From: Bacteroidales bacterium
GTDB taxonomy: Bacteria; Bacteroidota; Bacteroidia; Bacteroidales; F082
Assembly (NCBI GenBank): GCA_900769945.1
Contig: CAAGIO010000022.1
Location: 124,001-188,000 of the forward strand
Direction: 5' to 3'
Length of the DNA: 64,000 nucleotides
Shown: piece by piece, positions 40,224 through 49,152 of the stretch
Layout: each line of letters begins with the position of its first letter
How positions within the stretch are numbered: position 1 is the stretch's first letter
Program-made: the position numbers and the translations under genes
Notes under the pieces: generated by a model
The model's input: the letters and a program-made list of their open reading frames with translations, nothing else
The model's database searches: none
Told to the model about the DNA's origin: nothing

Positions 40224-41915
40224 ATGATGAAGATGAAATATTTATTAACACTTTTGCTTTCGACAATTATTTTCGATATGCTCGCATGCACCAACTTCTT
40301 GGTGACCAAGGGGGCATCTGTTGACGGCTCTAATTTCATCACTTATGCCGCCGACTCTCATATCAGATACGGTGAACTTTATTTCACTCCCGCCGCTGAC
40401 TGGGAGGATGGTAGCATGAGGACTATTTTCGATAGAGGCACTAACGCAATACGCGGATACGTACCCCAACCAGCGCATACTTTCCAAGTGGTGGGATATA
40501 TCAATGAAAATCAAGTGGCTATGGGTGAGACCACTTTCGGGGGAAGAGAAGAACTTATCGATAAAAACGGTCTCATTGACTATGGAAGCCTGATGTTTAT
40601 GGCCCTCGAACGTAGCACCTCCGCACGACACGCTATCAAGATCATGGCTGACCTTGTTGAGGAATATGGATATGGCAGCGACGGTGAATCGTTCTCAATT
40701 TCTGATAAAGATGAGGTGTGGTATATGGAAATCATTGGAAAAGGTGAGGAGAAAGGTGCCGTATGGGTCGCAATACGTATCCCAGACGGCTGTATCTCAG
40801 GACACGCTAACGCTGCCCGTATCCAGACATTCCCTCTTAGAGATGGGAAACGCTCAATAACAGATAAGGATTGGAAACGTCTGTATAACAATGATGTTGA
40901 AGTTATTTATAAGCATGATGTGATTTCTTTCGCCCGTAAGAAAGGCTATTTCAACGGGAGAGACTCCGAGTTCGACTTTAGTGAGGCATACGCTCCTTTG
41001 GATTTCTCTGCCGCTCGTATCTGCGACTTGAGGGTCTGGGCCATGTTTAATGAGGCTTGCGATGGAATGGAACAGTATTGGGACTATGCCACAGGCAAGG
41101 ACCTCGAACATGGAAGGATGCCTCTTTATGTGAGACCTAACAGGAAAATATCCTTGTCAGATATGATGTCGTTTATGCGAAACCATTTCCAAGGCACTGA
41201 ACTTGATAAGACACAAGATGTTGGAGCAGGCGCGTGCGGCTCGCCTTTCCGTATGAACCCTTTATATTGGGAGTACGATGGCCAGAAATACTTCCATGAA
41301 AGAAGCACCTCCACTGTGCAGACAGGGTTCTCTTTTATTGCCCAAACAAGGAGCTGGCTTCCTGATGCTGTCGGCGGCATCATCTGGTTCGGCGTCGATG
41401 ACACAAACTCGACGGTTTATACCCCGTTCTACTGCTCAATAACAGAGGTGCCAGAGGAGTTTAGACAAGGAAATGGCGATATGCTCACATATTCAGACAA
41501 TGCCGCCTTCTGGGTGTTTAACCGCCTCGCTCATTTCAAATACCTTTTCTATAACAGGGTCATTGGAGAAATAGTGAAAGTGCAGAATGAACTTGAAGAC
41601 AAGTATCAGGAACAGGTGAAACTTGTTGATGATGAGGCAGTAAAACTTATCGATAAGGGTGACGTGCAAGAAGCCCGTGCCAGACTCACGCAGTTCTCTT
41701 GTGCCGCAGGTGCAAATACCGTTGCAAGATGGAAGCAACTCGACAACTTCCTCCTTGTTAAGTATCTCGACAGCAATGTGAAACAAGAGGTTGATGGGGA
41801 GTTTCTCCGTAACGGCCATGGCTATCCGGCAAGACCTCTCCAACCCGGTTATCCTGACTCGTGGAAAAAGAAGGTTATTGAAGAGACCGGCGAACGTTTT
41901 ATCAGACCTGAATAA
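40224..41915 (+). CDS. Secreted C69-family dipeptidase
   Basis: 563 residues from ATG 40224. The signal peptide (MMKMKYLLTLLLSTIIFDML) ends just before A-C-TNFLVTKGASVDGSNF, where the cysteine would become the N-terminal nucleophile of the Ntn-hydrolase fold. DKDEVWYMEIIGKGEEKGAV and ARIQTFPLRD are typical family parts. It would cleave dipeptides in the periplasm or outside. The two other candidate starts are within 9 nt. It is inside the tkt-rarA-men operon (1 nt after transketolase). Confidence 0.88.
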   Translation: MMKMKYLLTLLLSTIIFDMLACTNFLVTKGASVDGSNFITYAADSHIRYGELYFTPAADWEDGSMRTIFDRGTNAIRGYVPQPAHTFQVVGYINENQVAMGETTFGGREELIDKNGLIDYGSLMFMALERSTSARHAIKIMADLVEEYGYGSDGESFSISDKDEVWYMEIIGKGEEKGAVWVAIRIPDGCISGHANAARIQTFPLRDGKRSITDKDWKRLYNNDVEVIYKHDVISFARKKGYFNGRDSEFDFSEAYAPLDFSAARICDLRVWAMFNEACDGMEQYWDYATGKDLEHGRMPLYVRPNRKISLSDMMSFMRNHFQGTELDKTQDVGAGACGSPFRMNPLYWEYDGQKYFHERSTSTVQTGFSFIAQTRSWLPDAVGGIIWFGVDDTNSTVYTPFYCSITEVPEEFRQGNGDMLTYSDNAAFWVFNRLAHFKYLFYNRVIGEIVKVQNELEDKYQEQVKLVDDEAVKLIDKGDVQEARARLTQFSCAAGANTVARWKQLDNFLLVKYLDSNVKQEVDGEFLRNGHGYPARPLQPGYPDSWKKKVIEETGERFIRPE

Positions 41916-41922
41916 TTAGAAG

Positions 41923-43206
41923 ATGAGATTTTTAAAGCCTTTGGCGGAGCGTCTGCGTCCGTCATCACTTGAACAATATATAGGCCAGAAGCATCTTATC
42001 GGCAAAGGTGCCGTGCTTCGCTGCGCTATTGAGAGCGGACATATCCCTTCGATGATCTTCTGGGGACCGCCCGGAGTGGGAAAAACAACCCTCGCCTTTA
42101 TCATCTCCAAACAGGTGAAACGCCAGTTCTATGTGCTTAGCGCAATAAATAGCGGTGTTAAAGACATCCGTGATGTTTACGACAAAGCCCGTATGGCGGC
42201 AGAACCTCCTATCTTGTTTATCGATGAGATTCATAGGTTCTCAAAAGCTCAGCAGGACTCCCTCCTTGGCGCCGTTGAGAAAGGTCTTGTCACCCTAATA
42301 GGCGCAACAACGGAAAACCCAAGCTTTGAAGTGATTTCGCCACTGCTGTCTCGCTGTCAGGTGTATGTTCTGAAAAGCCTTGAAAAAGACGACCTTAAAG
42401 AACTTATCTCTAATGCCGTGTCAGCATTGAAGGCAGATTATAAAAAGGAGATCGTTGTTGAGGAAGATGATGCCCTGATGCTTATCAGCGGCGGTGACGC
42501 CAGAAAACTGTTGAACGCTATCGACCTTGTTGTAAGTATGCTTGACGATGTGGAGCCGGATTCTGATAAGATAGTGATTAACAACGAGAAGGCTCGGAGA
42601 TATATCCAAAGCAATCTACTGAAATACGACAGGATGGGGGAGATGCATTATGATATTATCTCAGCCTTTATCAAGTCGGTGCGTGGAAGTGACCCCAATG
42701 CGGCTGTCTATTATCTCGCAAGGATGATTGATGCCGGCGAAGACCCGCTCTTTATCGCGAGACGAATGCTCATACTCGCCTCAGAGGACATCGGAAACGC
42801 TAACCCTAACGCCCTTCTGCTCGCAAACGCCTGCTTCGATGCCGTTAATAAAATAGGCTGGCCTGAAAGCCGTATCATCCTCTCTCAGACAGCTATCTAC
42901 CTCGCCTCTTCTGCAAAAAGTAATGCCTCTTACCAAGCTATTAATATGGCTCAAGAGACCGTACGAAAAACGGGCGAACTGAGCGTGCCTCTGCACCTGA
43001 GAAACGCACCTACCAAGCTGATGAAAGATATTGGCTATGGCAACGGTTATATGTATGCCCATGATTATGAGGGTAATTTCGTGTCGCAGGAGTTCCTGCC
43101 TGATGAGATAGCCGGCACCCGCTTCTATAACCCTCAAGATAACCCAAGGGAATTGGAGCTGCGACGCTCCCTGAAACTCAAATGGAAAGATAAATATGGC
43201 TACTGA
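41923..43206 (+). CDS. rarA: Replication-associated recombination protein A (RarA/MgsA)
   Basis: A 427-residue AAA+ ATPase of the clamp-loader/RuvB group that acts at stalled replication forks. Seen: LAERLRPSSLEQYIGQKHLI at the N-terminus, Walker A WGPPGVGKTT, Walker B LFIDEIHRFSKAQQD, sensor-1 IGATTENPSFEV, and the C-terminal tetramerisation part (FIKSVRGSDPNAAVYYLARM). The length is normal. The stop overlaps the menG start by 11 nt. Confidence 0.95.
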   Translation: MRFLKPLAERLRPSSLEQYIGQKHLIGKGAVLRCAIESGHIPSMIFWGPPGVGKTTLAFIISKQVKRQFYVLSAINSGVKDIRDVYDKARMAAEPPILFIDEIHRFSKAQQDSLLGAVEKGLVTLIGATTENPSFEVISPLLSRCQVYVLKSLEKDDLKELISNAVSALKADYKKEIVVEEDDALMLISGGDARKLLNAIDLVVSMLDDVEPDSDKIVINNEKARRYIQSNLLKYDRMGEMHYDIISAFIKSVRGSDPNAAVYYLARMIDAGEDPLFIARRMLILASEDIGNANPNALLLANACFDAVNKIGWPESRIILSQTAIYLASSAKSNASYQAINMAQETVRKTGELSVPLHLRNAPTKLMKDIGYGNGYMYAHDYEGNFVSQEFLPDEIAGTRFYNPQDNPRELELRRSLKLKWKDKYGY

Positions 43207-43909
43207 TAAAGAGAAAATAGGGGCGATGTTTGATGATATCGCTCCCACTTACGACAAACTTAACCACATACTTTCACTGAATGTCGATAGGGCTTGGAGA
43301 AGAAAGGCCGTGCGCCTCATGGCAAGAACTCTGAAAGATGTTAACAACCCGAAAATCCTTGACGTGTCTTGCGGCACCGCCGACTCTACCATCGTCATCG
43401 CTAAGAAAATGAAAAACTCCCGCATAGATGGTATTGACATCTCCGAGGGAATGCTCTGTATTGGAAAAGAAAAAATAAAGAAGAAAAATCTTAATGACAG
43501 GGTGAGCCTTTATAAGTCGGCAGCCGAACACATTGTTTGTCAAGATGATGTGTATGATGCCGTTTTCATCGCCTTTGGCGTAAGGAACTTCAGCGACCGA
43601 CGTAAAGGCCTTGAGGAGCTGTGCAGGATAATGAAGCCCGGCGCTTCCATCTTCATTCTCGAACTGTCGGAACCTCGAAATATGATTGTGCGTGGCATCT
43701 ATAATATCTATTTCAAGAATATCCTGCCTTTCATAGGCAAATGTGTTTCAGGAAATGGTGACGCCTACCGCTATCTTCAACAATCGGTGGAGAGATTCCC
43801 GATGCCTGACGAGTTTGTTCCGCTTATTGAATCATGCGGCTTTTGTAATGTTCAACATTTTGCTTTGACCTTAGGATTATGCAGGATTTATCAGGCTCAG
43901 AAAAGATAG
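43196..43909 (+). CDS. menG: Demethylmenaquinone methyltransferase (UbiE/MenG)
   Basis: A 237-residue class I SAM-dependent C-methyltransferase for the last step of menaquinone synthesis. MFDDIAPTYDKLNHILSLNV is the UbiE N-terminal signature. ILDVSCGTADSTIVIAKK is the SAM motif I. VFIAFGVRNFSDRRKGLEEL is the second UbiE signature. The C-terminal part is normal. It overlaps rarA at its start and menA at its end, and menaquinone is the only quinone expected in this group. Confidence 0.94.
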   Translation: MATDKEKIGAMFDDIAPTYDKLNHILSLNVDRAWRRKAVRLMARTLKDVNNPKILDVSCGTADSTIVIAKKMKNSRIDGIDISEGMLCIGKEKIKKKNLNDRVSLYKSAAEHIVCQDDVYDAVFIAFGVRNFSDRRKGLEELCRIMKPGASIFILELSEPRNMIVRGIYNIYFKNILPFIGKCVSGNGDAYRYLQQSVERFPMPDEFVPLIESCGFCNVQHFALTLGLCRIYQAQKR

Positions 43910-44775
43910 GACTGCGCTATTGGATTCGAGCGGCACGCCCTAAAACGTTACTCGTATCGATGTCTCCGGTTTTGATGTCGATAGCTCTCTCTTCTTCTCA
44001 TGTTGAGATAGCTTGGCTCCCTGCTGTCATTTGCTTCGTTTTTGCTTTGTTGGCACAGGTTGCCTCAAATTATATTAACGATTACTCTGATGGCGTGAAA
44101 GGCTCAGATGCTCACCGTTTAGGACCGCAACGAATGGTCGCCTCTGGTCTTATCCCTCCTAAAATGATGCTCCGCGCCACCTTGATTGTGCTGGCTCTGT
44201 CTTTCTCTCTTGGCTGTAGCCTACTGTTCTGGGGCGGCTGGGTGTTGCTGCCTTTCGGACTGCTTATCCTTCTTTGCGCTTTGGCCTACTCGTGGGGTCC
44301 TTTTCCGCTTTCATATCACGCCCTCGGTGATGTCGCTGTCATTCTTTTTTATGGAGTGGCTCCTGTCACTCTTACATTCTTTATTCAAACAGGTTTTGTT
44401 GACTATCATATCATCATCGCAGGTTTTGCTATAGGTGTTGTGGTGGATAACCTACTGATTGTCAATAATTATAGGGATTATTGCCAAGATAAGGCAAATG
44501 GGAAGAAGACCACTGTTATTCTGTTTGGACGAAAGTTTATGCGCATGGTCTATCTCCTGAATCCATTTGTTGCGGTGCTTTTAGGGTTGTGTTTCATTGA
44601 CCGTCCTTATTACTTATGGCTTCTTGCCTCCATTCCTTTTCTTGCTTATTCCGTCTCTGTGGATAGAAAGTTTGTCAAGGCAGAAGGCTCTGAGTTTAAT
44701 AAACTTATAGGATTATCATCTTTGGAATCGCTGTTGTTTTCTGTCACTGTAATATTAGTGTTAATAATGTTTTAA
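43879..44775 (+). CDS. menA: 1,4-dihydroxy-2-naphthoate polyprenyltransferase
   Basis: A 298-residue inner-membrane prenyltransferase with about eight helices. It attaches the isoprenoid tail to 1,4-dihydroxy-2-naphthoate. The aspartate-rich motif NYINDYSDGVKGSDAHRLGP and the second one NNYRDYCQDKANGKKTTVIL are intact. The start is inside menG (31-nt overlap), so translation is coupled. It provides the substrate of MenG. Confidence 0.94.
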   Translation: MQDLSGSEKIGLRYWIRAARPKTLLVSMSPVLMSIALSSSHVEIAWLPAVICFVFALLAQVASNYINDYSDGVKGSDAHRLGPQRMVASGLIPPKMMLRATLIVLALSFSLGCSLLFWGGWVLLPFGLLILLCALAYSWGPFPLSYHALGDVAVILFYGVAPVTLTFFIQTGFVDYHIIIAGFAIGVVVDNLLIVNNYRDYCQDKANGKKTTVILFGRKFMRMVYLLNPFVAVLLGLCFIDRPYYLWLLASIPFLAYSVSVDRKFVKAEGSEFNKLIGLSSLESLLFSVTVILVLIMF

Positions 44776-44785
44776 CTTTTAAAAA

Positions 44786-45259
44786 ATGTCTCACGAACTA
44801 ATCATAAAGGGAAATACAAAAGTGGAGCTATATGAAAACCTTTTTCCACAAATTGAATCACTATTGAAAGATGAGCATGATGTTATCTCTAACATGGCGA
44901 ATATCAGTGCATGTATCAAGGAGACGTTTGGATTTTTATGGGTCGGATTTTATAGGGTGATAGGTGATGAGCTTGTTTTAGGACCGTTTCAGGGGCCGGT
45001 AGCCTGCACGAGAATACAAAGGGGACGTGGAGTCTGCGGCACCTCATGGAATGATGCTCGCACAATCGTTGTGCCTGATGTTGAAGCTTTTCCGGGACAT
45101 ATAGCATGTAGCAGCTTGTCGAAATCGGAGATTGTGGTGCCGCTGTTTGATTGCGGAGAGGTGTCAGCTGTGCTCGATATTGATAGTGAAAATCTTTGTA
45201 CCTTTGATGAGACTGATGCTAAATATTTAGAAAAAATAGTATCACTTTTGTCGTGCTGA
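44786..45259 (+). CDS. Free methionine-(R)-sulfoxide reductase (GAF domain)
   Basis: A 157-residue GAF-domain enzyme that reduces free L-Met-(R)-sulfoxide with thioredoxin. The family pattern is complete: LGPFQGPVACTRIQRGRGVC, then GTSWNDARTIVVPDVEAFPG, HIACSSLSKSEIVVPLFDCG. Cysteines C74, C84 and C108 correspond to the active set. It is the last gene of the operon (10 nt after menA). Confidence 0.93.
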   Translation: MSHELIIKGNTKVELYENLFPQIESLLKDEHDVISNMANISACIKETFGFLWVGFYRVIGDELVLGPFQGPVACTRIQRGRGVCGTSWNDARTIVVPDVEAFPGHIACSSLSKSEIVVPLFDCGEVSAVLDIDSENLCTFDETDAKYLEKIVSLLSC

Positions 45260-45324
45260 TTATCTCCTTATAAGAGAGGCATCACTATGGAGATACTTTG
45301 TTTTGTGTTATAACAATTTGATAA

Positions 45325-45897
45325 TCATTGTGTAAAATCAAACACAAGGTCAAACATTTCCCTATATGCCTCCACTTTCTTCTCAAAAGCTAAGGGATAG
45401 GCACGCGATGAAGAGGGGAGTCTGTAAATCAATAATCCGCCATTGGTTTTGATATAACTATTGGTACGAGGTGTTTCGTCAACACCAAAGAAAGAGCATG
45501 CTTGTCTTGTGGCGAGTTCGCCTGTTGTCGCAATTGTTGAGCAGAGTGGCATTTTTGACAACAGTGCATTGATGTCGGTAGGTTCAATTATCTGTAAAAA
45601 CTTGTCAGAGGCGTTGTTTTTCAGTCGGACCACTGACTGTGCGGTGTCGAAAAAAGCGATGCCTTTCTCTGACAGAAAGTCCAATATCAGTTCTTTCCTG
45701 AATCGTTTGTTCTCGGTATCCACGAAATAGTTTCTGTCGTTGAACCATATTTCGCCTTCTATTCTCCAGTGGTCGTTGATGAAGTTAGGATAATAGAAAT
45801 CCATGCACCATTTATTTGGTGGGGGAGGGAAGCTGCCTAAAAACAATACCTTTGCATTCGTTGGCAGGAACGGATGCAAAGGATGTTGTTCAATCAT
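45325..45897 (-). CDS. Uracil-DNA glycosylase-family-like protein
   Basis: 190 residues from ATG 45897; the longer TTG start at 45909 is unlikely. The N-terminal block AKVLFLGSFPPPPNKWCMDF, then FYYPNFINDHWRI resembles the motif-1 region (LxxGxxPP...N.W) of small mismatch-type glycosylases. GLLIYRLPSSSRAY carries a motif-2-like Pro-Ser-Ser. It could remove damaged or mismatched bases from DNA. The substrate is not predictable, and the family call is made from two motifs only. Confidence 0.65.
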   Translation of the reverse strand: MIEQHPLHPFLPTNAKVLFLGSFPPPPNKWCMDFYYPNFINDHWRIEGEIWFNDRNYFVDTENKRFRKELILDFLSEKGIAFFDTAQSVVRLKNNASDKFLQIIEPTDINALLSKMPLCSTIATTGELATRQACSFFGVDETPRTNSYIKTNGGLLIYRLPSSSRAYPLAFEKKVEAYREMFDLVFDFTQ

Positions 45898-45905
45898 GTT
45901 CAGAG

Positions 45906-46376
45906 TCAATATTTTTTGAGTTCATCTTCATCTAAACGGTAGATGGTCCATTCGTCCATGGGTTTTGCGCCTAACGACTTGTAGAAGTTTATAGAAGGGG
46001 TGTTCCAGTTAAGGCATACCCATTCCATTCTTCCGCAGCCGCGTTCTTTTGCAAGATGGGCGAGATGGAGGAGAAGAGCCTTCCCGTATCCGAGGCCGCG
46101 TTTCTCAGGAATAACAAACAGGTCTTCAAGGTACAGACCTTTTCTTCCCACGAATGTGCTGAAGTTATGGAAGAAGAGAGCGAAACCTATCGGTGTCCCG
46201 TCTTCGCAGCCGAACACTACTTCGGCGTCGTGTTTTACGAATAGAGAATCATAGATTGTTGCCTCATCAGCCTCGACATCAGTAAGCATCTTCTCATAAT
46301 CCGCTATTTTTCTGATAAATTCTAACACTAATCCCGCCTCGTCTTCGCGGGCGTTTCTGATTTCAAATTTTGCCAT
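45906..46376 (-). CDS. GNAT-family N-acetyltransferase (diamine acetyltransferase-like)
   Basis: 156 residues. The start (FEIRNAREDEAGLVLEFIRK, then IADYEKMLTDVEA) and LYLEDLFVIPEKRGLGYGKA (the acetyl-CoA loop R/Q-G-x-G-x-A) are close to the SSAT/diamine acetyltransferase branch. The end WNTPSINFYKSLGAKPMDEW is normal. It would acetylate a small amine, perhaps a polyamine, and an arginine decarboxylase gene lies elsewhere in this window. It lies 1 nt downstream of the GH20 stop, in the same operon. Confidence 0.85.
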   Translation of the reverse strand: MAKFEIRNAREDEAGLVLEFIRKIADYEKMLTDVEADEATIYDSLFVKHDAEVVFGCEDGTPIGFALFFHNFSTFVGRKGLYLEDLFVIPEKRGLGYGKALLLHLAHLAKERGCGRMEWVCLNWNTPSINFYKSLGAKPMDEWTIYRLDEDELKKY

Positions 46377-46377
46377 A

Positions 46378-48702
46378 TTAATATACTCCTATTTCGTCAA
46401 TAAAAATCCAAGCTGGGTACCCGAAACCTGAATGACCTTCCGGGCAGTCGTGAGGTTCCACTATTAATTCCAAATATCTTGCCTTTACACTTGGGAATGT
46501 GATGTCTATTGGTAAAATGCTGTTTTCAAAGTCGGGGTTAAGCAGGGCGTATTCTTCAGAAAACACCTCTTTAAAAGATACTCCATCGTCTGATACAAGC
46601 ACCTTTATTGACTTCGGGTTGAAAATCCAGTCTGTCATGTTGATGTTGCAATTGAACTTCACATTGCTTATCTCGGTAGCGTTCTGCATGTCGATGGTTG
46701 CGTCCAACGTCTCACCGAACCAGCCGAGCCATCTGCCGCTCCTGTAGTTAGACGTTCCTTTTAGACCGTCTATCAAGACAGATTGTCCGTCGAAGGTGTA
46801 GTTTTTGTGAGGAGGTGTCTTGAGGGATATTGGTCGCATCGAGGCCTTGTTGAAGTCTAAATGTGTCCTGTACATTCTTCCGGGTGTTCCGTCGGGGCGC
46901 ACAACGACGCATGAAAGGGTGCATCCGGTGGATATTTTTAGTGGCTGGGTGTATATTATGCCGTGTTTGACGGGGTCGGAGCCGTCTAATGAGTAAAGGA
47001 TGTCGCCGTCAATAAGTTTTGACATCTCAACATCGAGAAGCCCGTCCTTGATGTTAGGAGTTATTTTCACATCGATATCGAAGATGTGGGTGGCGTAATT
47101 CCATTTGTAGGTGTCATATAGTTTTGACATTCTGTAGGCTCGTTTCACCCATTGCTCATAATTCTTTTGTTCGGGGTTGCACCACTGCACTTCTGCGAGT
47201 GCGCCTATTCTTGGGAGCATTCTGTACATCAGCACGCTGAACTGGTTAGTGTATTCGGTCCAGATGTTTGCTTGAGGGCCGAGAATGAACGACTGTTCGT
47301 ATTCCGACAGGTCATCAGGAACGGGCTCATAGGAATAGACTTTTTTCACCGGGTTATATCCGCCTATGGAGAATGGCTCGTTGTCGGTGTCGAGTGTCTG
47401 GTAATAGTCGAAATACAGGTAGTCGTTAGGTGTCATGATTACGTTATGGTGCATTTTTGCGGCCTTGTATCCGCCTTCGCTTCCTCTCCAGCTCATCACG
47501 GTGGCGTTAGGGGCAAGTTCGCCTTCGAGCATCTCGTCCCACCCGATGATATGGCGGCCGTGTTCCTCGATGAAACGCTCCATACGCGACATCACATAGC
47601 TTTGCAGATAGTCTTCGGCAGTGTGTTTGTCGTCATCTTTTATGTTGAGTTCTTTGATTTTAGCTTGGCATTTGGGGCAGTTCTCCCAGCGCGTACGCGG
47701 GCATTCGTCTCCTCCTATATGTATATATTCGCTTGGGAATATCTCCATCACCTCTAATAGTATGTCTTCGAGAAACGCCATGGCATCGTCATTTCCGGCA
47801 CATATCACGTCATCTGAAACCCCCCACTGCTGCCAAACCTCGTAAGGTCCGCCGGTGCATCCATATTGTGGGTAAGCTGCTAACGCTGCCAGCATGTGAC
47901 CCGGAAGGTCTATCTCCGGAATGATGGTTATGTGACGTGCAGCAGCATAATCCACAAGGTCCTTCAACTCTTCCGTGGTATAGAACCCACCATGTCTTAT
48001 TGTGTCGTAAGCCATTGTCTTTCCGATGATTGTGCCGTCTCTCCATGCTCCAACCTCAGTCAGGAGAGGATATTTCTTAATCTCTATTCTCCAGCCTTGG
48101 TCATCGGTGAGATGGAGATGGAAACGGTTCACGTTATGTGCTGCCATAGCGTCTATATACACCTTGAGGGAGTCCGCGGGGAAAAAGTGTCGGCTCACAT
48201 CGAGGTGCATCCCTCTGTATGCGAAGCGCGGGCTGTCGTTGATGGTGCCCGCCGGAAACAATGCCGCCTTCTCGTTATCAACAGGCAGGCTTTTGCGTAT
48301 TGTCTGAATGCCGTAGAATACTCCGGCAGGTCTTCTCGCACTGACATTGATGCTCTTGTTGTTGATGTCAATCTGGTATCCCTCCTCGTTGTCGATACAG
48401 TCAGTGCTTAGCCTTAGGTTGATGGCGTTTATCATCGGGTTGTCGCTGCTCTTGACGTTCGGCCTGAACCCCATGATATCGTTGATGTAGTCTGAAAGGA
48501 ACTCGGCCTCTTTCTGTAACTCGCCTTGGCTCTTCTGGTATGTGATGACCGTGCTCTCGTCAAGAATAAAAGGCTCCTCCTCGTTAAGAATTATCTCTTT
48601 TGGTAATGGAATTACTTGATAATCAGCTTGCTGTATGTCTCTCTTGCAGGAGATGAAAGAGAGCAGCATCAATACGGTGATTAGTAATGTTCTTATTCTC
48701 AT
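46378..48702 (-). CDS. GH20 beta-N-acetylhexosaminidase lipoprotein
   Basis: 774 residues. The lipoprotein signal is MRIRTLLITVLMLLSFISC. A GH20b-type N-terminal domain is followed by the GH20 barrel: HLTDDQGWRIEIKKYPLLTE, IIPEIDLPGHMLAALAAYPQ, and the catalytic Asp-Glu in YIHIGGDECPRTRW. WSYDT-like and Trp-rich parts follow. After the barrel are a chitobiase C-terminal-like segment (ILYSLDGSDPVKHGIIYTQP) and an F5/8-type C domain that ends the protein (ARYLELIVEPHDCPEGHSGF). It would remove terminal GlcNAc/GalNAc from glycans in the periplasm or at the surface. It is the first gene of the operon with the GNAT and possibly the glycosylase-like gene. Confidence 0.94.
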   Translation of the reverse strand: MRIRTLLITVLMLLSFISCKRDIQQADYQVIPLPKEIILNEEEPFILDESTVITYQKSQGELQKEAEFLSDYINDIMGFRPNVKSSDNPMINAINLRLSTDCIDNEEGYQIDINNKSINVSARRPAGVFYGIQTIRKSLPVDNEKAALFPAGTINDSPRFAYRGMHLDVSRHFFPADSLKVYIDAMAAHNVNRFHLHLTDDQGWRIEIKKYPLLTEVGAWRDGTIIGKTMAYDTIRHGGFYTTEELKDLVDYAAARHITIIPEIDLPGHMLAALAAYPQYGCTGGPYEVWQQWGVSDDVICAGNDDAMAFLEDILLEVMEIFPSEYIHIGGDECPRTRWENCPKCQAKIKELNIKDDDKHTAEDYLQSYVMSRMERFIEEHGRHIIGWDEMLEGELAPNATVMSWRGSEGGYKAAKMHHNVIMTPNDYLYFDYYQTLDTDNEPFSIGGYNPVKKVYSYEPVPDDLSEYEQSFILGPQANIWTEYTNQFSVLMYRMLPRIGALAEVQWCNPEQKNYEQWVKRAYRMSKLYDTYKWNYATHIFDIDVKITPNIKDGLLDVEMSKLIDGDILYSLDGSDPVKHGIIYTQPLKISTGCTLSCVVVRPDGTPGRMYRTHLDFNKASMRPISLKTPPHKNYTFDGQSVLIDGLKGTSNYRSGRWLGWFGETLDATIDMQNATEISNVKFNCNINMTDWIFNPKSIKVLVSDDGVSFKEVFSEEYALLNPDFENSILPIDITFPSVKARYLELIVEPHDCPEGHSGFGYPAWIFIDEIGVY

Positions 48703-48779
48703 AGCGTGAAGTTTAAATTCGTCGCTAAATTAAGAAATAATAAGATACGCCGGATAAAAAAAGTAGATTTTAATAAAAG

Positions 48780-48809
48780 AAAAAACCTCCGCATTTCTGC
48801 GAAGGTTCG
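48780..48809 (-). terminator. Terminator after tRNA-Arg(ACG)
   Basis: On the minus strand AACCTTCGCA and TGCGGAGGTT pair with a short mismatch around GAAA, followed by TTTTC. It lies directly after the tRNA. Confidence 0.75.
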
Positions 48810-48810
48810 T

Positions 48811-48883
48811 GAACTAGGCGGGAGTCGAACCCACAACCGCCTGATCCGTAGTCAGGGACTCTATCCAATTGAGCTACTAGTCC
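48811..48883 (-). tRNA. tRNA-Arg (anticodon ACG)
   Basis: A 73-nt cloverleaf on the minus strand: acceptor GGACTAG/CTAGTTC (one G-T pair), anticodon stem CCTGA/TCAGG with loop CTACGGA (anticodon ACG), and T-arm with TTCGA. ACG is normally edited to ICG and reads CGU/CGC/CGA. CCA is not encoded. Confidence 0.95.
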
Positions 48884-49098
48884 GTGTCGTTTGACGAGTG
48901 CAAAGATACATCTTTTTTTAATTTGTCAAGCAAAAAAGTGAATATTTTTAAATTATTTTCTTATTTGTTGATTATCAAAGGAGTATAGATGTGCTTTATT
49001 ACGTGGATTATCTGTTTTGATGCGATTTCATCGATGATGTCGCCTTTATTTACTACTAATAAGAGGATTATTTTCAAAAATTCATGCGAAAACAGTAA

Positions 49099-49127
49099 AG
49101 GCATCAGATAAGAAAAACCTGATGCCC
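49099..49127 (-). terminator. Probable terminator after the M48 gene
   Basis: GGCATCAG (49100-49107) and CTGATGCC (49119-49126) form an 8-bp stem with an 11-nt loop. On the minus strand TTTACTGTTTT follows. It sits in the 48884-49152 gap, which otherwise shows no gene. Confidence 0.55.
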
Positions 49128-49152
49128 TATAATAAATGTTGGATTATTTTAT

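Noticed and set aside
47152..47757. 201-codon plus-strand ORF
   Set aside because: Antisense to the GH20 barrel; GH20 motifs are unambiguous.
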